A stretch of DNA of 64,000 nt from assembly GCA_021613375.1 (NCBI GenBank), contig CM038717.1:41218128-41282127 (forward strand), in the 5' to 3' direction. This DNA is from Megaleporinus macrocephalus (taxonomy: Eukaryota; Chordata; Actinopteri; Characiformes; Anostomidae). A model generated the notes under the pieces. It worked only from the letters and a program-made list of their open reading frames with translations, had not been told where the DNA came from and made no database searches. Shown piece after piece: positions 31,570 to 45,000 of the stretch (position 1 is its first letter; each line of letters starts with the position of its first letter). Both the position numbers and the translations under genes were made by a program.

Positions 31570-33255
31570 CTATAGAGAGAGAGAGAGAGAGATGTTCACT
31601 ATATATATATATATACTTAAATATAGCTATTTGGCCACTGGAGTGGTGTAAAGCTCCACCACTGGACTCTGAAGTGGTGTAAAGCTCCACCACCGGACTC
31701 TGGAGTGGTGTAAAGCTCCACCACTGGACTCTGGAGCGGTGTAAAGCTCCACCACTGGACTCTGGAGAGATGTAAACCTCCACCACTGGACTCTGGAGAG
31801 ATGTAAAGCTCCACCACTGGACTCTGGAGTGATGTAAAGCTCCACCACTGGACTCTGGAGCGGTGTAAAGCTCCACCACTGGACTCTGGAGCGGTGTAAA
31901 GCTCCACCACTGGACTCTGGAGCGGTGTAAAGCTCCACTACTGGACTCTGGAGCGGTGTAAAGCTCCACCACTGGACTCTGGAGAGATGTAAAGCTCCAC
32001 CACTGGACTCTGGAGTGATGTAAATCTCCACTACTGGACTCTGGAGCGGTGTAAAGCTCCACCACTGGACTCTGGAGCGGTGTAAAGCTCCACTACTGGA
32101 CTCTGGAGCGGTGTAAAGCTCCACCACTGGACTCTGGAGTGATGTAAAGCTCCACTACTGGACTCTGGAGTGGTGAAATGTGTTTATAAACACTTCACTC
32201 TCTGCAGGCTGATTGAGGAATCTGGGGGCGGGGTTTTAGTTCCAGTGAAGGGTGGTGTAAACTGTTCAGCACACAGACTCTAGTCTGTTCCTGTACGCGA
32301 AGCAGCTCCACAAACACCTGGTGTGAGGAGTTCCGGTGGTCCGGACCTCAAACACACTGAATACCTTTAGGGATGAACCGTGAGCCAAACCTTCTGATAT
32401 GACGTCAGTGTCTGACCTCACAAATGATTTTGAAATAATGGCCACACACACACACACACACCAGCTCGGTGTTCCACACTCACACTTGTACTGTTGTCCT
32501 GATGGGTCTTCCTCACACGCTCACAGTTCCTTTATCATTCCTCGTCCCTGAGTGGGGAACACCTGCACATTCATTATCTCCTGTCTGTTCTCCACTTGGT
32601 CCTGCAGCTAGTTCTGATGACGTCTGAGTGGTGAAGAACTCTGAACACGCAGTAGCTGTTAATAAGTTTCTACTGTAACTCCTACAGGAACGGGAGGTTC
32701 TGAGACACTCGGATCTGGAAGGTTTGTGAAGTGTGACTAACTGCTAACTACACCTCCTGCTCCTCCAGCGGCTCTCCTCAAATGCAGGTACTAATGAGGA
32801 GGTAGTGCTGCAGTAACAGCCTCTACTCTCTGGGAAGACTTCACACTAGATGTTGGAACATTGTTGTGAGAATTTGATTGAGTACTGATCCAAGTAGAAA
32901 GTTTAAGTGTTTCATGTTAACTAAGCTATTCTATTCCATACTCGCCATATCTGAATTTTTAAATTCCAGCATGTTTGGTGGACACTCCCTCTGTCTGCCA
33001 CACTGGTCAGTGGGTGGGACAGTGTGAGTCGGCAGTTTTGGGAGACTGTGAGGGGAGTGTGATGTCCAGCAGGCTGCCGGCCGCTCCGCCTGCCACACAT
33101 ACCACACGAGCCAAACGGCATTAAAAAGCCATAAAGAGGCTCCGCACGCCGCCGTCGCCGCTAACAACAGCAGGTGCTGAATTCAGCTGACCTCAAACTG
33201 CCTCAGGCAGGTGAACGATGGGAGCGGGAAGTGTGCGTGTTTGTGTGTGTGCATA

Positions 33256-33301
<46 letters not shown>

Positions 33302-33601
33302 CCTAGTGGGGACTGATGTGCAAGCCTGAATATTCCACTGACGTTGTGGAGACACTGGCAGGATCCGGATCCCCCGAGAACAAACCGACTAAAAGGTTCC
33401 CTATAAATTGTTTGGGAGAGAGAGTTAGTGTGTGTGCGTGTGCGTGCGTGTGTGTGTGTGTGTGTGTAGTTCTAGAGCAGTTTAATGGCCTGTCAATTTA
33501 TTGTGTTAATCTGTTTATGCCTTTAGCTGTAGCGTCCTTCACGAACATACTACTGACTGTTAATCTTTATTTAAATCTCTTTTAAGTCTATTGTTTTTAG
33601 C

Positions 33602-33676
<75 letters not shown>

Positions 33677-36600
33677 GTTTCCTGACTCGCTCCTCCAAGA
33701 CACCCCAAAGTGGATCAATAATATTTAGATCTGGTGGCTGTGCAGGCCATGGGAGATGTTCAACTTCACTTTCATGTTCATCAAACCATCTTTCACCAGT
33801 CCTGCTGTGTGTGTTGGTGCATCGTCATCCTGATACACGGCACCGCCTTCAGGATACAGTGTTTGAACCACTGGATGCACATGGTCCTCCAGAACGGTTC
33901 AGTAGTCCTTGGTAGTGACGCCCATCTAGCACAAGTATTGGGCCAAAACCATCACTGATCCACCCCCATGCTTCACTCTGGGCATGCAACAGTCTGGATG
34001 GTACGCTTCTTTGGAGCTTCTCCACACCGTAACAGTGAAGTTGGATCATCAGAGAACAATACATGTTTACATTGTCCACAGCCCAAGATTTGATCTCCTT
34101 GCACCGTTGAAACCGACGTTTGGCATCGGCACGAGTGACCAAAGGTTTGGCTGTAGCAGCCCGGCCGTGTATACTGACCCTGTGGAGCTCCTGACGGACA
34201 GTTCTGGTGGAAACAGGAAGCTGAGGAGCACATTTAACTCTGATCTGATTTGTTCAGCCGTGGTTTTCTGTTTTTTTGGATACAATCCGGGTTAGAACCC
34301 AACATCCCTTTCAGACAGCTTCCTCTCGCGTCCACAGTGAATCCTGTTGGATGTGGTTGTTCTTCTTGGTGGTCTGCTGACGTTACCCTGGATACCGTGG
34401 CTCTCGATACATCACAAAGACTTGCTGTCTTGGTCACCTGGCCTCTTTTGAACTCTGGTACGTCCCATAATGTTGTGTTATTGTAATATTTTGAGCTAAA
34501 CTGTGCTCTTACCTGCTAACTGAACTTCACACTCTGATCTTACTGGTGCAGTTAATGAAGATTGAACACCAGACTGGTCCAATTTAGCCATGAAACCACC
34601 CACAGGTGTTTCACTTTCATTGTCCAACCCCTGTATATATATATATATATAAACACTATGTATATATAAGCTGATGGTGTAAAAGTGTTTATCTGATCAA
34701 TATGCTCACAAGATCTGATTAAAACAGATGTAAATAATCAGACATACAATACAAAGTAACATGAATATGTTATTGTGAGAGAAGTAGATCAGATCTTGAT
34801 CCAGTTTGAAGAACAAAGTTAGGTTCCAGATTTCTCCTGGACGCCCCAGACATTGTATGAATGTGTTCAGTTCCTTCAGCAGCAAATCTTGATTTATCTT
34901 AATGAAGTACTGAGCAGTCAAAGCAGGTATTAGATCAGAACTGATAATAATACTGGGTTGTTTAGGAGAAGCTTGGAAAGAGTTAAATAAACACACCGAC
35001 GTATAGAAAAACACTACTTACTCTATTAATACTGATTAATATTTAATAATAAAGTGTAAAAGCACTACTAACTCTATTAATACTAATTAATATTTAATAA
35101 TAAAGTGTAAAAGCACTACTAACTCTATTAATACTGATTAATATTTAATAATAAAGTGTAAAAGCTCTACTTACTCTATTAATACTAATTAATATTTAAT
35201 AATAAAGTGTAAAAGCACTACTAACTCTATTAATACTGATTAATATTTAATAATAAAGTGTAAAAGCACTACTAACTCTATTAATACTGATTAATATTTA
35301 ATAATAAAGTGTAAAAGCACTACTTACTCTATTAATACTGATTAATATTTAATAATAAAGTGTAAAAGCACTACTAACTCTATTAGTACTGATTAATATT
35401 TAATAATAAAGTGTAAAAGCTCTACTTACTCTATTAATACTGTTTAATATTTAATAATAAAGTGTAAAAGCACTACTAACTCTATTAATACTGTTTTTAA
35501 TATTTAATAATAAAGTGTTTACTGAGTAAATAGAAATAGTTTTTTTAAATATAATAATGTTCACAAGTGAGTAAAACCTACACAGTTCTGTATATTTGTG
35601 AAGTGGAGATGAACTACAGAGGTGAATGTCCAGTATAAAAACAGACTTTAGTTGGATGTTTATCTTTCTGTGTTATAAAAAAAGAATCTTTATATAAATT
35701 ATTATTCTACTGATCTGGTTCAACGTCAGAGCTATAGTGACTGCAGTAGTGACAGTAATACTGCTAATAACACTAATAATAATAATAATCTTTATTCATA
35801 CAGCAGATTTCATACCAGAGGCCTAACCCTAACCCTAACCCAGAGCTCAAAGTGCTTTACAGACAGTTCCCCTCAGTAACAGCAGAAACTTGATTAGTCA
35901 AAGACAAAGTTTGTAAAGTATTAAGATGTTAAGGTTTTAATTAAAAGTTAAAGAGATGCATATTTAATTACTTATGGAGTAGAATTAGATAACGCTGTGA
36001 ATGAAAGTAAAGCTATGCTAGGCTCTGATTAAAGATCAGATCTATTGTTTCAGTGTTTGAAGTTGTGTGTTTAGGTTCTACTAGAATACGGTCTTCACAT
36101 ACTTCAGTTTTTCCAAAACAGAGTATTGATACTATATGTCTGTATTCACTCTGTTAGAGCTCCTGTGTCTTTAAACCCCGCCTCCTGATTAGCCCAGATT
36201 GGTCAGCCCAGTCAGATCCACCGCAGCTGTTATAAGAATCCGATCTTAAAGTAGTCCGGGTAGGAAAAGCTGGTAGATCCACCTTTACAAGCTATTTTCA
36301 CTCTTTCAGGGTGGTCAGTCTTACTGTTTCAGCTCTGAGTGATGGTGTGCTGAGCGGGCAGTAAGGACTGTTATGAGATGATGTCACCTTGTAACAGCCA
36401 TTTTAAAACATGTTTAAAAAAGAAACAAAAATTGAAAAGCATGATAGCTTCCACTGAAAGAAGAAACAAACATCTGTGCCAAACTGGTTATGTGTATACA
36501 ATCTCCAAATAGAACATGAAATGACTTACAAGCTTCTAACGTCTGCGTTTAATCTCAAACAACCAAAACGTTATTGTATCCTAGCGTTAGCTTAGCACTA

Positions 36601-39600
36601 ATAGCAAACATCAGCATTATAGTAGAAAACAAACTGAAGGACAGTTTTAGAGAGCTAAAACCCAACCAATGAAATTGTGTTTGGGAGGACAGTGGGCGGG
36701 GCCTGCTGGTACGTAGTGAACGTGTAGTAAAGGACAGGAATCCACTGAGAGTACACTGTGTAGATGTGCTCTTCTCTTCTAGTATCTAACACTGAAAGAC
36801 TGAATTAAAGCTGTTGTGGTAGCACTTCACAAGCGAATACACACAGGACCCCCCTCTCGTCTCTCCCTCTTTCTGCCGACTGTAAGCAGCCTGTTTCATC
36901 TGGAAGATGAATCGCAGTGAAAATGCACAGATAAGGTTTCTTAAAGCTGCTGGGAATCGGGTACAAATGTGATCATTAACCTACAAACAAAGTAACCTAA
37001 ATAAATAAAGGCTCCTCCGGCTGGGCCGGTCTGTTGTTGTGGGGATAAACGTTACCATAACCTGGACGTTCCTCCTGATTCTGGGCCTCAAGGTTGAGTA
37101 ACTGGATCACTGAGACGAACTCCGGAGGCTCCGGATAGACCGATAAGGCTTCTAATAACCTGTGAGTCCTGTCTTCTGGTTTTAATGACCCCAATAACAC
37201 AGAGCAGAGCTGACGACCCTGAACAACATATATTATAAATCCAGATGGAGGCAGTGTGTGAAGAACAGAGTGGAGGAGATGGAGGCAGTGTGTGAAGAAC
37301 AGTGGAGGAGATGGAGGTGAAGAACAGAGTGGAGGAGATGGAGGTGAAGAACAGAGTGGAGGAGATGGAGGCAGTGTGTGAAGAACAGAGTGGAGGAGAT
37401 GGAGGTGTAAAACAGAGTGGAGGAGAGGGAGGTGAAGAACAGAGTGGAGGAGATGGAGGTGAAGAACAGAGTGGAGAAGATGGAGGCAGTGTTTGAGGAA
37501 CAGAGTGGAGGAGATGGAGGTGAAGAACATAGTGGAGGAGATGGAGGTGAAGAACATAGTGGAGAGGATGGAGGTGAGGAACAGAGTGGAGGAGATGGAG
37601 GTGAAGAACATAGTGGAGAAGATGGAGTTGAGGAACAGAGTGGAGGAAATGGAGGTGAAGAACAGAGTGGAGAAGATGGAGGTGAAGAACAGAGTGGAGG
37701 AGATGGAGGTGGTGTAGTGGTTAGTACGGTGGTGTAGTGGTCAGTATGGTGGTGTAGTGGTCAGTATGGTGGTGTAGTGGTCAGTATGGTGGTGTAGTGG
37801 TTAGTATGGTGGTGTAGTGGTTAGTATGGTGGTGTAGTGGTTAGTACGGTGGTGTAGTGGTTAGTACGGTGGTGTAGTGGTTAGTACGGTGGTGTAGTGG
37901 TTAGTACAGTGGTGTAGTGGTTAGTACGGTGGTGTAGTGGTCAGTACGGTGGTGTAGTGGTTAGTACGGTAGTGTAGTGGTTAGTACGGTGGTGTAGTGG
38001 TTAGTACGGTGGTGTAGTGGTTAGTACGGTGGTGTAGTGGTTAGTACGGTGGTGTAGTGGTCAGTACGGTGGTGTAGTGGTTAGTACGGTGGTGTAGTGG
38101 TTAGTATGGTGGTGTAGTGGTTAGTACGGTGGTGTAGTGGTTAGTGGTTAGTACGGTGGTGTAGTGGTTAGTATGGTGGTGTAGTGGTTAGTACGGTGGT
38201 GTAGTGGTTAGTACGGTGGTGTAGTGGTCAGTACGGTGGTGTAGTGGTTAGTACGGTGGTGTAGTGGTTAGTATGGTGGTGTAGTGGTTAGTATGGTGGT
38301 GTAGTGGTTAGTGGTTAGTACAGTGGTGTAGTGGTTAGTACGGTGGTGTAGTGGTTAGTACGGTGGTGTAGTGGTCAGTACGGTGGTGTAGTGGTTAGTA
38401 TGGTGGTGTAGTGGTTAGTACGGTGGTGTAGTGGTTAGTACGGTGGTGTAGTGGTTAGTACGGTGGTGTAGTGGTCAGTACGGTGGTGTAGTGGTTAGTA
38501 CAGTGGTGTAGTGGTTAGTATGGTGGTGTAGTGGTTAGTACGGTGGTGTAGTGGTTAGTACGGTGGTGTAGTGGTCAGTACGGTGGTGTAGTGGTCAGTA
38601 CGGTGGTGTAGTGGTTAGTATGGTGGTGTAGTGGTTAGTATGGTGGTGTAGTGGTTAGTACGGTGGTGTAGTGGTTAGTGGTTAGTACGGTGGTGTAGTG
38701 GTCAGTACGGTGGTGTAGTGGTTAGTATGGTGGTGTAGTGGTTAGTACGGTGGTGTAGTGGTTAGTAGGGTGGTGTAGTGGTTAGTATGGTGGTGTAGTG
38801 GTTAGTACGGTGGTGTAGTGGTTAGTATGGTGGTGTAGTGGTTAGTATGGTGGTGTAGTGGTTAGTATGGTGGTGTAGTGGTTAGTATGGTGATGTAGTG
38901 GTTAGTATGGTGGTGTAGTGGTTAGTATGGTGGTGTAGTGGTCAGTATGGTGGTGTAGTGGTTAGTATGGTGGTGTAGTGGTTAGTATGGTGATGTAGTG
39001 GTTAGTATGGTGGTGTAGTGGTTAGTATGGTGGTGTAGTGGTCAGTATGGTGGTGTAGTGGTTAGTACGGTGGTGTAGTGGTTAGTATGGTGGTGTAGTG
39101 GTTAGTAGGGTGGTATAGTGGTTAGTATGGTGGTGTAGTGGTTAGTAGGGTGGTATAGTGGTTAGTATGGTGGTGTAGTGGTTAGTACGGTGGTGTAGTG
39201 GTTAGTATGGTGGTGTAGTGGTTAGTACGGTGGTGTAGTGGTTAGTGGTTAGTACAGTGGTGTAGTGGTTAGTACGGTGGTCTAGCGGGATGAAGCAGGA
39301 GATATATGGATTTATGGATTTATGGATCATTATTACAGATTTTAGAAGATTGTGACAGATGTGCACAGTTAGCAGCTAACCTGACACATGTGGTTTGGAC
39401 TTCTGGGAGTATTCCCGGTATTCAGTTACAGCCATCAGCAGATACAGTCCTACGTGGTATTCCCAGCAATGCTGACCTGTTTTCAGTTAAACAGTTATCT
39501 TAGCGTTCACCTCGCTCCTAACTGGGGGGAATGGTACTGCACTGGAGGTCTCCTGACACCCTCCGAGTCGCACTATTATTAGAACACGAGACGCACTTTT

Positions 39601-41765
39601 ACAGTTAGAGAAATTATAATGAACACTTCTGCTTGTTGTTTGATGTTTTCTTTGTTATTCTCATTAAATGAGTAGCATATGAAAATGCCGACAGCAGGAA
39701 AGAGTGAAATGGATGGAGTGATGTGAGTGAAATAATTTTTTCTAAATGCATACAAATGAGCTTTGTTCTGATTGGCTGCTCTGTATTGCATCTCATTTGA
39801 AAATCAGTCTAGACTGAAACACAATCTTGTGCTTGTGCAGAAAATAACAGCCTAAGTTAAATATACAGTACGTTGTAGCTTTTGGACATTTGGGGACATT
39901 ATTACATATTAAAAGCTATTCATTCCAGATAGGACACTATTATTTACTCAGTAAACACTTTATTATTAAATATTAATCAGTATTAATAGAGTAAGTAGTG
40001 CTTTTACACTTTATTATTAAATATAATCAGTATTAATAGAGTAAGTAGTGCTTTTACACTTTATTATTAAATATAATCAGTATTAATAGAGTAAGTAGTG
40101 CTTTTACACTTTATTATTAAATATTAATCAGTATTAATAGAGTAAGTAGTGCTTTTACACTTTATTATTAAATATAATCAGTATTAATAGAGTAAGTAGT
40201 GCTTTTACACTTTATTATTAAATATTAATCAGTATTAATAGAGTAAGTAGTGCTTTTACACTTTATTATTAAATATAATCAGTATTAATAGAGTAAGTAG
40301 TGCTTTTACACTTTATTATTAAATATTAATCAGTATTAATAGAGTAAGTAGTGCTTTTACACTTTATTATTAAATATTAATCAGTATTAATAGAGTAAGT
40401 AGTGCTTTTACGCTTTATTATTAAATATTAATCAGTATTAATAGAGTAAGTAGTGCTTTTACACTTTATTATTAAATATTAATCAGTATTAATAGAGTAA
40501 GTAGTGCTTTTACACTTTATTATTAAATATTAATCAGTATTAATAGAGTAAGTAGAGCTTTTACACTTTATTATTAAATATTAATTAGTATTAATAGAGT
40601 AAGTAGAGCTTTTCTATACGTCAGTGTGTTTATTTAACTCTTTCCAAGCTTCTCCTAAACAACCCAGTATTATTATCAGTTCTCATCTAATACCTGCTTT
40701 GACTGCTCAGTACTTCATTAAGATAAATCAAGATTTGCTGCTGAAGGAACTGAACACATTCATACAATGTCTGGGGCGTCCAGGAGAAATCTGGAACCTA
40801 ACTTTGTTCTTCAAACAGGATCAAGATCTGATCTACTTCTCTCACAATAACATATTCATGTTACTTTGTATTGTATGTCTGATTATTTACATCTGTTCTA
40901 ATCAGATCTTCTGTTCTTACTGGAGATCATACATATATTGATCAGATGAAGACTTTTTTGAAAACTTATTAAGACCTTAGCGCTGTAGTGTATATATGAA
41001 GAGCAGAAAGAAAAGTACATTTTGAAACTGTCTGAATTATTACATGAAATTTTTATTTTTTTAAAAATCAAGAATATTCAGGATTGTGTGATACGGGCCC
41101 TGTAAAGTAGCTGAGTTCACTAATTGGGGCGGCTGGCTCTAATGGGATGTATTATTTAACTTTGAAGTGAAAATTTGGAGGATTTATTGTAATTATTTAT
41201 TACATACTGACTGGGTTTAATCCTCGGGGCTCAAATGATGACTTATATCTTCATATTGATCTAGAAATATAGATAATATATAACCCCAATCAAACCTGCA
41301 GCTTTCTGTGTGAATCACTGCTGGCATGTCTATGTGTGTGGCCTACTTACGGTAGCAACCCTGTTTCCAGTAGTAACCAGGCAAACACTCCTCACACTTG
41401 GTCCCTGTGGTGCCCTCTTTACACTGACAGAATCCAGTGCCGTTACACCGGTCATGGAGGGATCCCATCTGGTTACAGCCACACTCTGGAGAGAAACACA
41501 GAAAGCAGGAGAAGAGCGTTAACCCTTTTTCAACGTAGCCATGAACTGCAGGCGGTTCCTCAGGTTCCTGCTCAGTGAAGTTGAATATCTCAGTGGAAAT
41601 GAGTTTGACTTTTAAAAATAGAAGCAAACTGGATTTCTGTCTTGGCAGGTGAGCCAACTAGTCCACATCTATTAAAGTGTTCCTCTTGTGCTTCAGCCTT
41701 TAGACCAGAATACCAGAACATTCTTTTGCATTCACTATATAGTGACTATTACATATTTACTACAC

Positions 41766-41804
<39 letters not shown>

Positions 41805-41941
41805 TATACATATATAATAGAAGTGTAATTTGGTGGTCTTGTATGAACATGTAGTGCAGACGATCCAGTGCTATCAAACAATTGCAATAAGTGAAGTAAA
41901 CCCAATGTGTCTTAGAGTAATGGCTAAAACCTGTGAGTTTA

Positions 41942-42019
<78 letters not shown>

Positions 42020-45000
42020 TGTTTGGCTTCTTTGTGGAGACGAGCCAGACTCTATTTAACGTGTCGAATTAAGCTGCAATGTTTTACAGACACAATAAAC
42101 ACAAAAGAAAATAAATATATTTCACATTTCCACCTGGAGAAGGAAGAAAAATGGCAGGTTGTATCTGCTCTCAAAAACAGGACCATTGAGCAAGTGAGGT
42201 TAAAAAAGCTGTGGACCAACTTGGAAAGTGCTAGAGGTCTCGCATTGATGTGTTGATACTTTATTCAAGTTTATTTGTGTAGCACTTTTTACAATGATGT
42301 TGTCAAAAAAAAGCAGCTTGACAGAAGTTTTGAAAACAAAACCAGAACCAGAGGCAACAGTGGCGAGGAAAACCTCCCTCAGACTGGAGGAGGAAACCTT
42401 GAAAGGAACCAAGACTCACAAGGGGAGACCCGTCCTCCTCTGATCAAACAGTATTTACAGTTTAATAAATTAAACACCAAAGAAAAGAGTCTCTGGTTTG
42501 AAATCTGGATAGCAAAGCTTTAGAAGCTGCACAGATAGAGGCAGTCTCTGACTATCTCAATGCTGGAACATCTGGATGGTGTACAGTGATGTAACTGAGG
42601 GTGTAGCAGGAGACACAGATGGACAGGGGAACTGGCTGATGGGTGGGGAGGAGGCCCTGATGGTCAGTCCTCCACCAGCGTTCAGCAGGACAGGAGGACA
42701 GTCATTACTTTACTGATAAAATGATGACCACACTCAACAAAGATATGAGTCTTGGAATCAGGGAAGAACACTGTAGGATAGCTGTGACACGTGACGCTTG
42801 GACACCATTATTGCATATTTTTACGCTGATCAGTGGCATCTAGCGCTGCTTGTGCTCCAAACGAGCAGTGAATAGGAGCCACTCGGGTGCAAATACAACT
42901 GAACTGTCAAAGAATGTAACATCGAAACGACAGATTACTGAGAAAAAAATTGGTTCTAGTTACTGATAACACATCCAACATATTTGTTGCTGCTGAACTG
43001 CATAAATTCCTACATGTAAAATGCTGCCAAATGTAGTTGACTTGCCACGTTACTTTTATTAGTTTTATTAATGAACTTATTATGGATCGTTACAAACACT
43101 TTGCTTTCAAAGTACTACGTAGTGACGCAGTGAGAAAAGAAATACTGTATAAAGAAAAAAAAATCTATAATTATCATCGCAGCCCTCGAATTGTGAGGTA
43201 GCCAGCCTTCCTAGTGTTACTAGATATTTATTTTATTTTAAATATTTCAAGTTAATGTAAATCGATGAATTGAAATTAATTCAACTGTCTCTGGATTAAT
43301 GACTACAAATATATATATATATTATTTTTCTGCTGCTCCGTTGTGTAATACGCTGTTGTGTCATGTTGCCCATAGTGCACAGTGTTGCCTGGTTTGAAGA
43401 GTGGTGTGCAAAACTGAGTAGGATCAGCAAGTCCAGCTACGGCAGTTGATGCAATCCTTTCAACCAATCCCCAACGCACCGCAGTAAGTACTGAACAACT
43501 GATGTACTCTAGGGCAGCGTTTCTCAATCCTGGTCCTGGAAGCCCACTGCCCTGCAGTTTTAGAGCTTTCCCTGCTCCCGACACACCTGCTCAGACTAAT
43601 CAGCTCATTAACAGCCCGTGATTGTGTTGAACCAGGAAAAGCACAAACATGTACAGGGCAGTGGGCTTCTAGGACCTGGGCTGGGATTGGAGACCCCCAA
43701 TGCACTGGTTTGTCTGGCTTGAGTAAAATTTGTGAGCCCAGCTACACTGGTAGCATCTCCATAGACCTCAGACCTTTTACAGACGCCTGTAAGCTGTTCT
43801 CGTGTCTGGGCGAACTCAGTGGACGGAATCCACAGTTACACAATAATCAGCCAACCTGAATGACGTAGTGGCTGAAATAATGTACAGCTATCACAAACTA
43901 TGTTGCCTGCAATAGAATTTCCCAATAATGGTGATTAGGGGTTCATTTTAGACTCAACAATCACAATTACCTGTTTATTCAAATAAAAAAATCTATCTCC
44001 ATTAGTTCCGCAGCAGCTGCCGTTTACATTCTGTGAACATTTGAAGATAAACGGCTCAACAGAAACAACCTGGCGGAAAACTCTGGTTCCATTGACTTAC
44101 ATTAAAAGTGAAGAAGGTTTTTGTTCTCTCCTGTAAAGCTGTTTTTCTTTGGACGGTGGCGATGTAGAGTTGGGATTCATGTTCTGGTATAAATGTACGA
44201 CCTCAGGTTCAAGGTGAACACAGCGTCTATGTGCTGTTATATTAGTATGTACTCTGTTGGAACCGAACAGTCCTCCTAGCTTGGTTCTGGAACTGTGCCA
44301 GGCAAGTGGGGCCCAAAGCTTTTGATTGAAAACCGGCGGTTCGAGAGCTTCCAGGTTGAAGGCTTCAGTGAATTTATAACATCACCGTTCGTTCAACGCA
44401 ACGCCACCATGCTTTCCTTCTTTTTCTGAGACGTTCTGGTTTCCGTCACACCTTCTCTTCATTTGTATCCTCAGGTTTTCTTCTCGATTTGTTTCTCCGC
44501 CGCTGTTCTTTCCAGTCACGCTCGTGTTTTTGTCCTCTCTTTTGTTACAGTTTGGAGGGATTTTCCAGCCTAGTGTTGTTACTCGGCCAGAAGATCTCTT
44601 TGATGCAACATGCTGACAGTTGGCTTTGCTTGTCACTGCACAACAGAAACCGACTCTCTTTAATGTGCTCCTGCTTTCTCTCTTGCGCTCCCCCTCCCGT
44701 TCTCCCCCTCCTGTTCTCCCCCTCTCTTCCCCGAGGCATGATAATCATCTACTTGATTGCTTATTCACCAGCAAAACACATCATACTGAAACTTCAATAG
44801 AATCAAACATTCAAGGCCCCCTCATGCGGCTCTTCTGGTGTTACGCTGGAGCTCAGAGTCTCACATTCTTCGTATCCTTGCCTTGTGGAGCTCGATTGAG
44901 ATTCAGGAGGCACATCACTGACTCTGTGTACCAGGAAGTGGTTAGCCACTCCTCCCTAACCTACTGAAAACAAACAGACCTGCATTTCGGAGATATAAGC

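Noticed and set aside
31346..32065. A 239-codon - strand frame combining VNTR and EGF/GPI text
   Set aside because: The VNTR part lies 5' of a good acceptor (ctctctctatag before 31569), and homology to netrin-G2 begins exactly there. It is read-through of a repeat.
35822..35841. Interstitial telomere-like (CCCTAA)3
   Set aside because: Only three units, embedded in what looks like a common dispersed repeat (caaagtgctttacaga follows). Too short to claim a fusion or telomere relic.
37997..38400. Pol III genes in the 20-bp array
   Set aside because: A boxes are present but no B box or T-run terminator lies at suitable spacing within the array. Only the 53.6-kb copy has both boxes.
44382..44967. 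Several small frames on both strands near 44.4-45.0 kb
   Set aside because: They overlap on opposite strands, lack splice borders and homology, and lie within a region of duplicated repeats.
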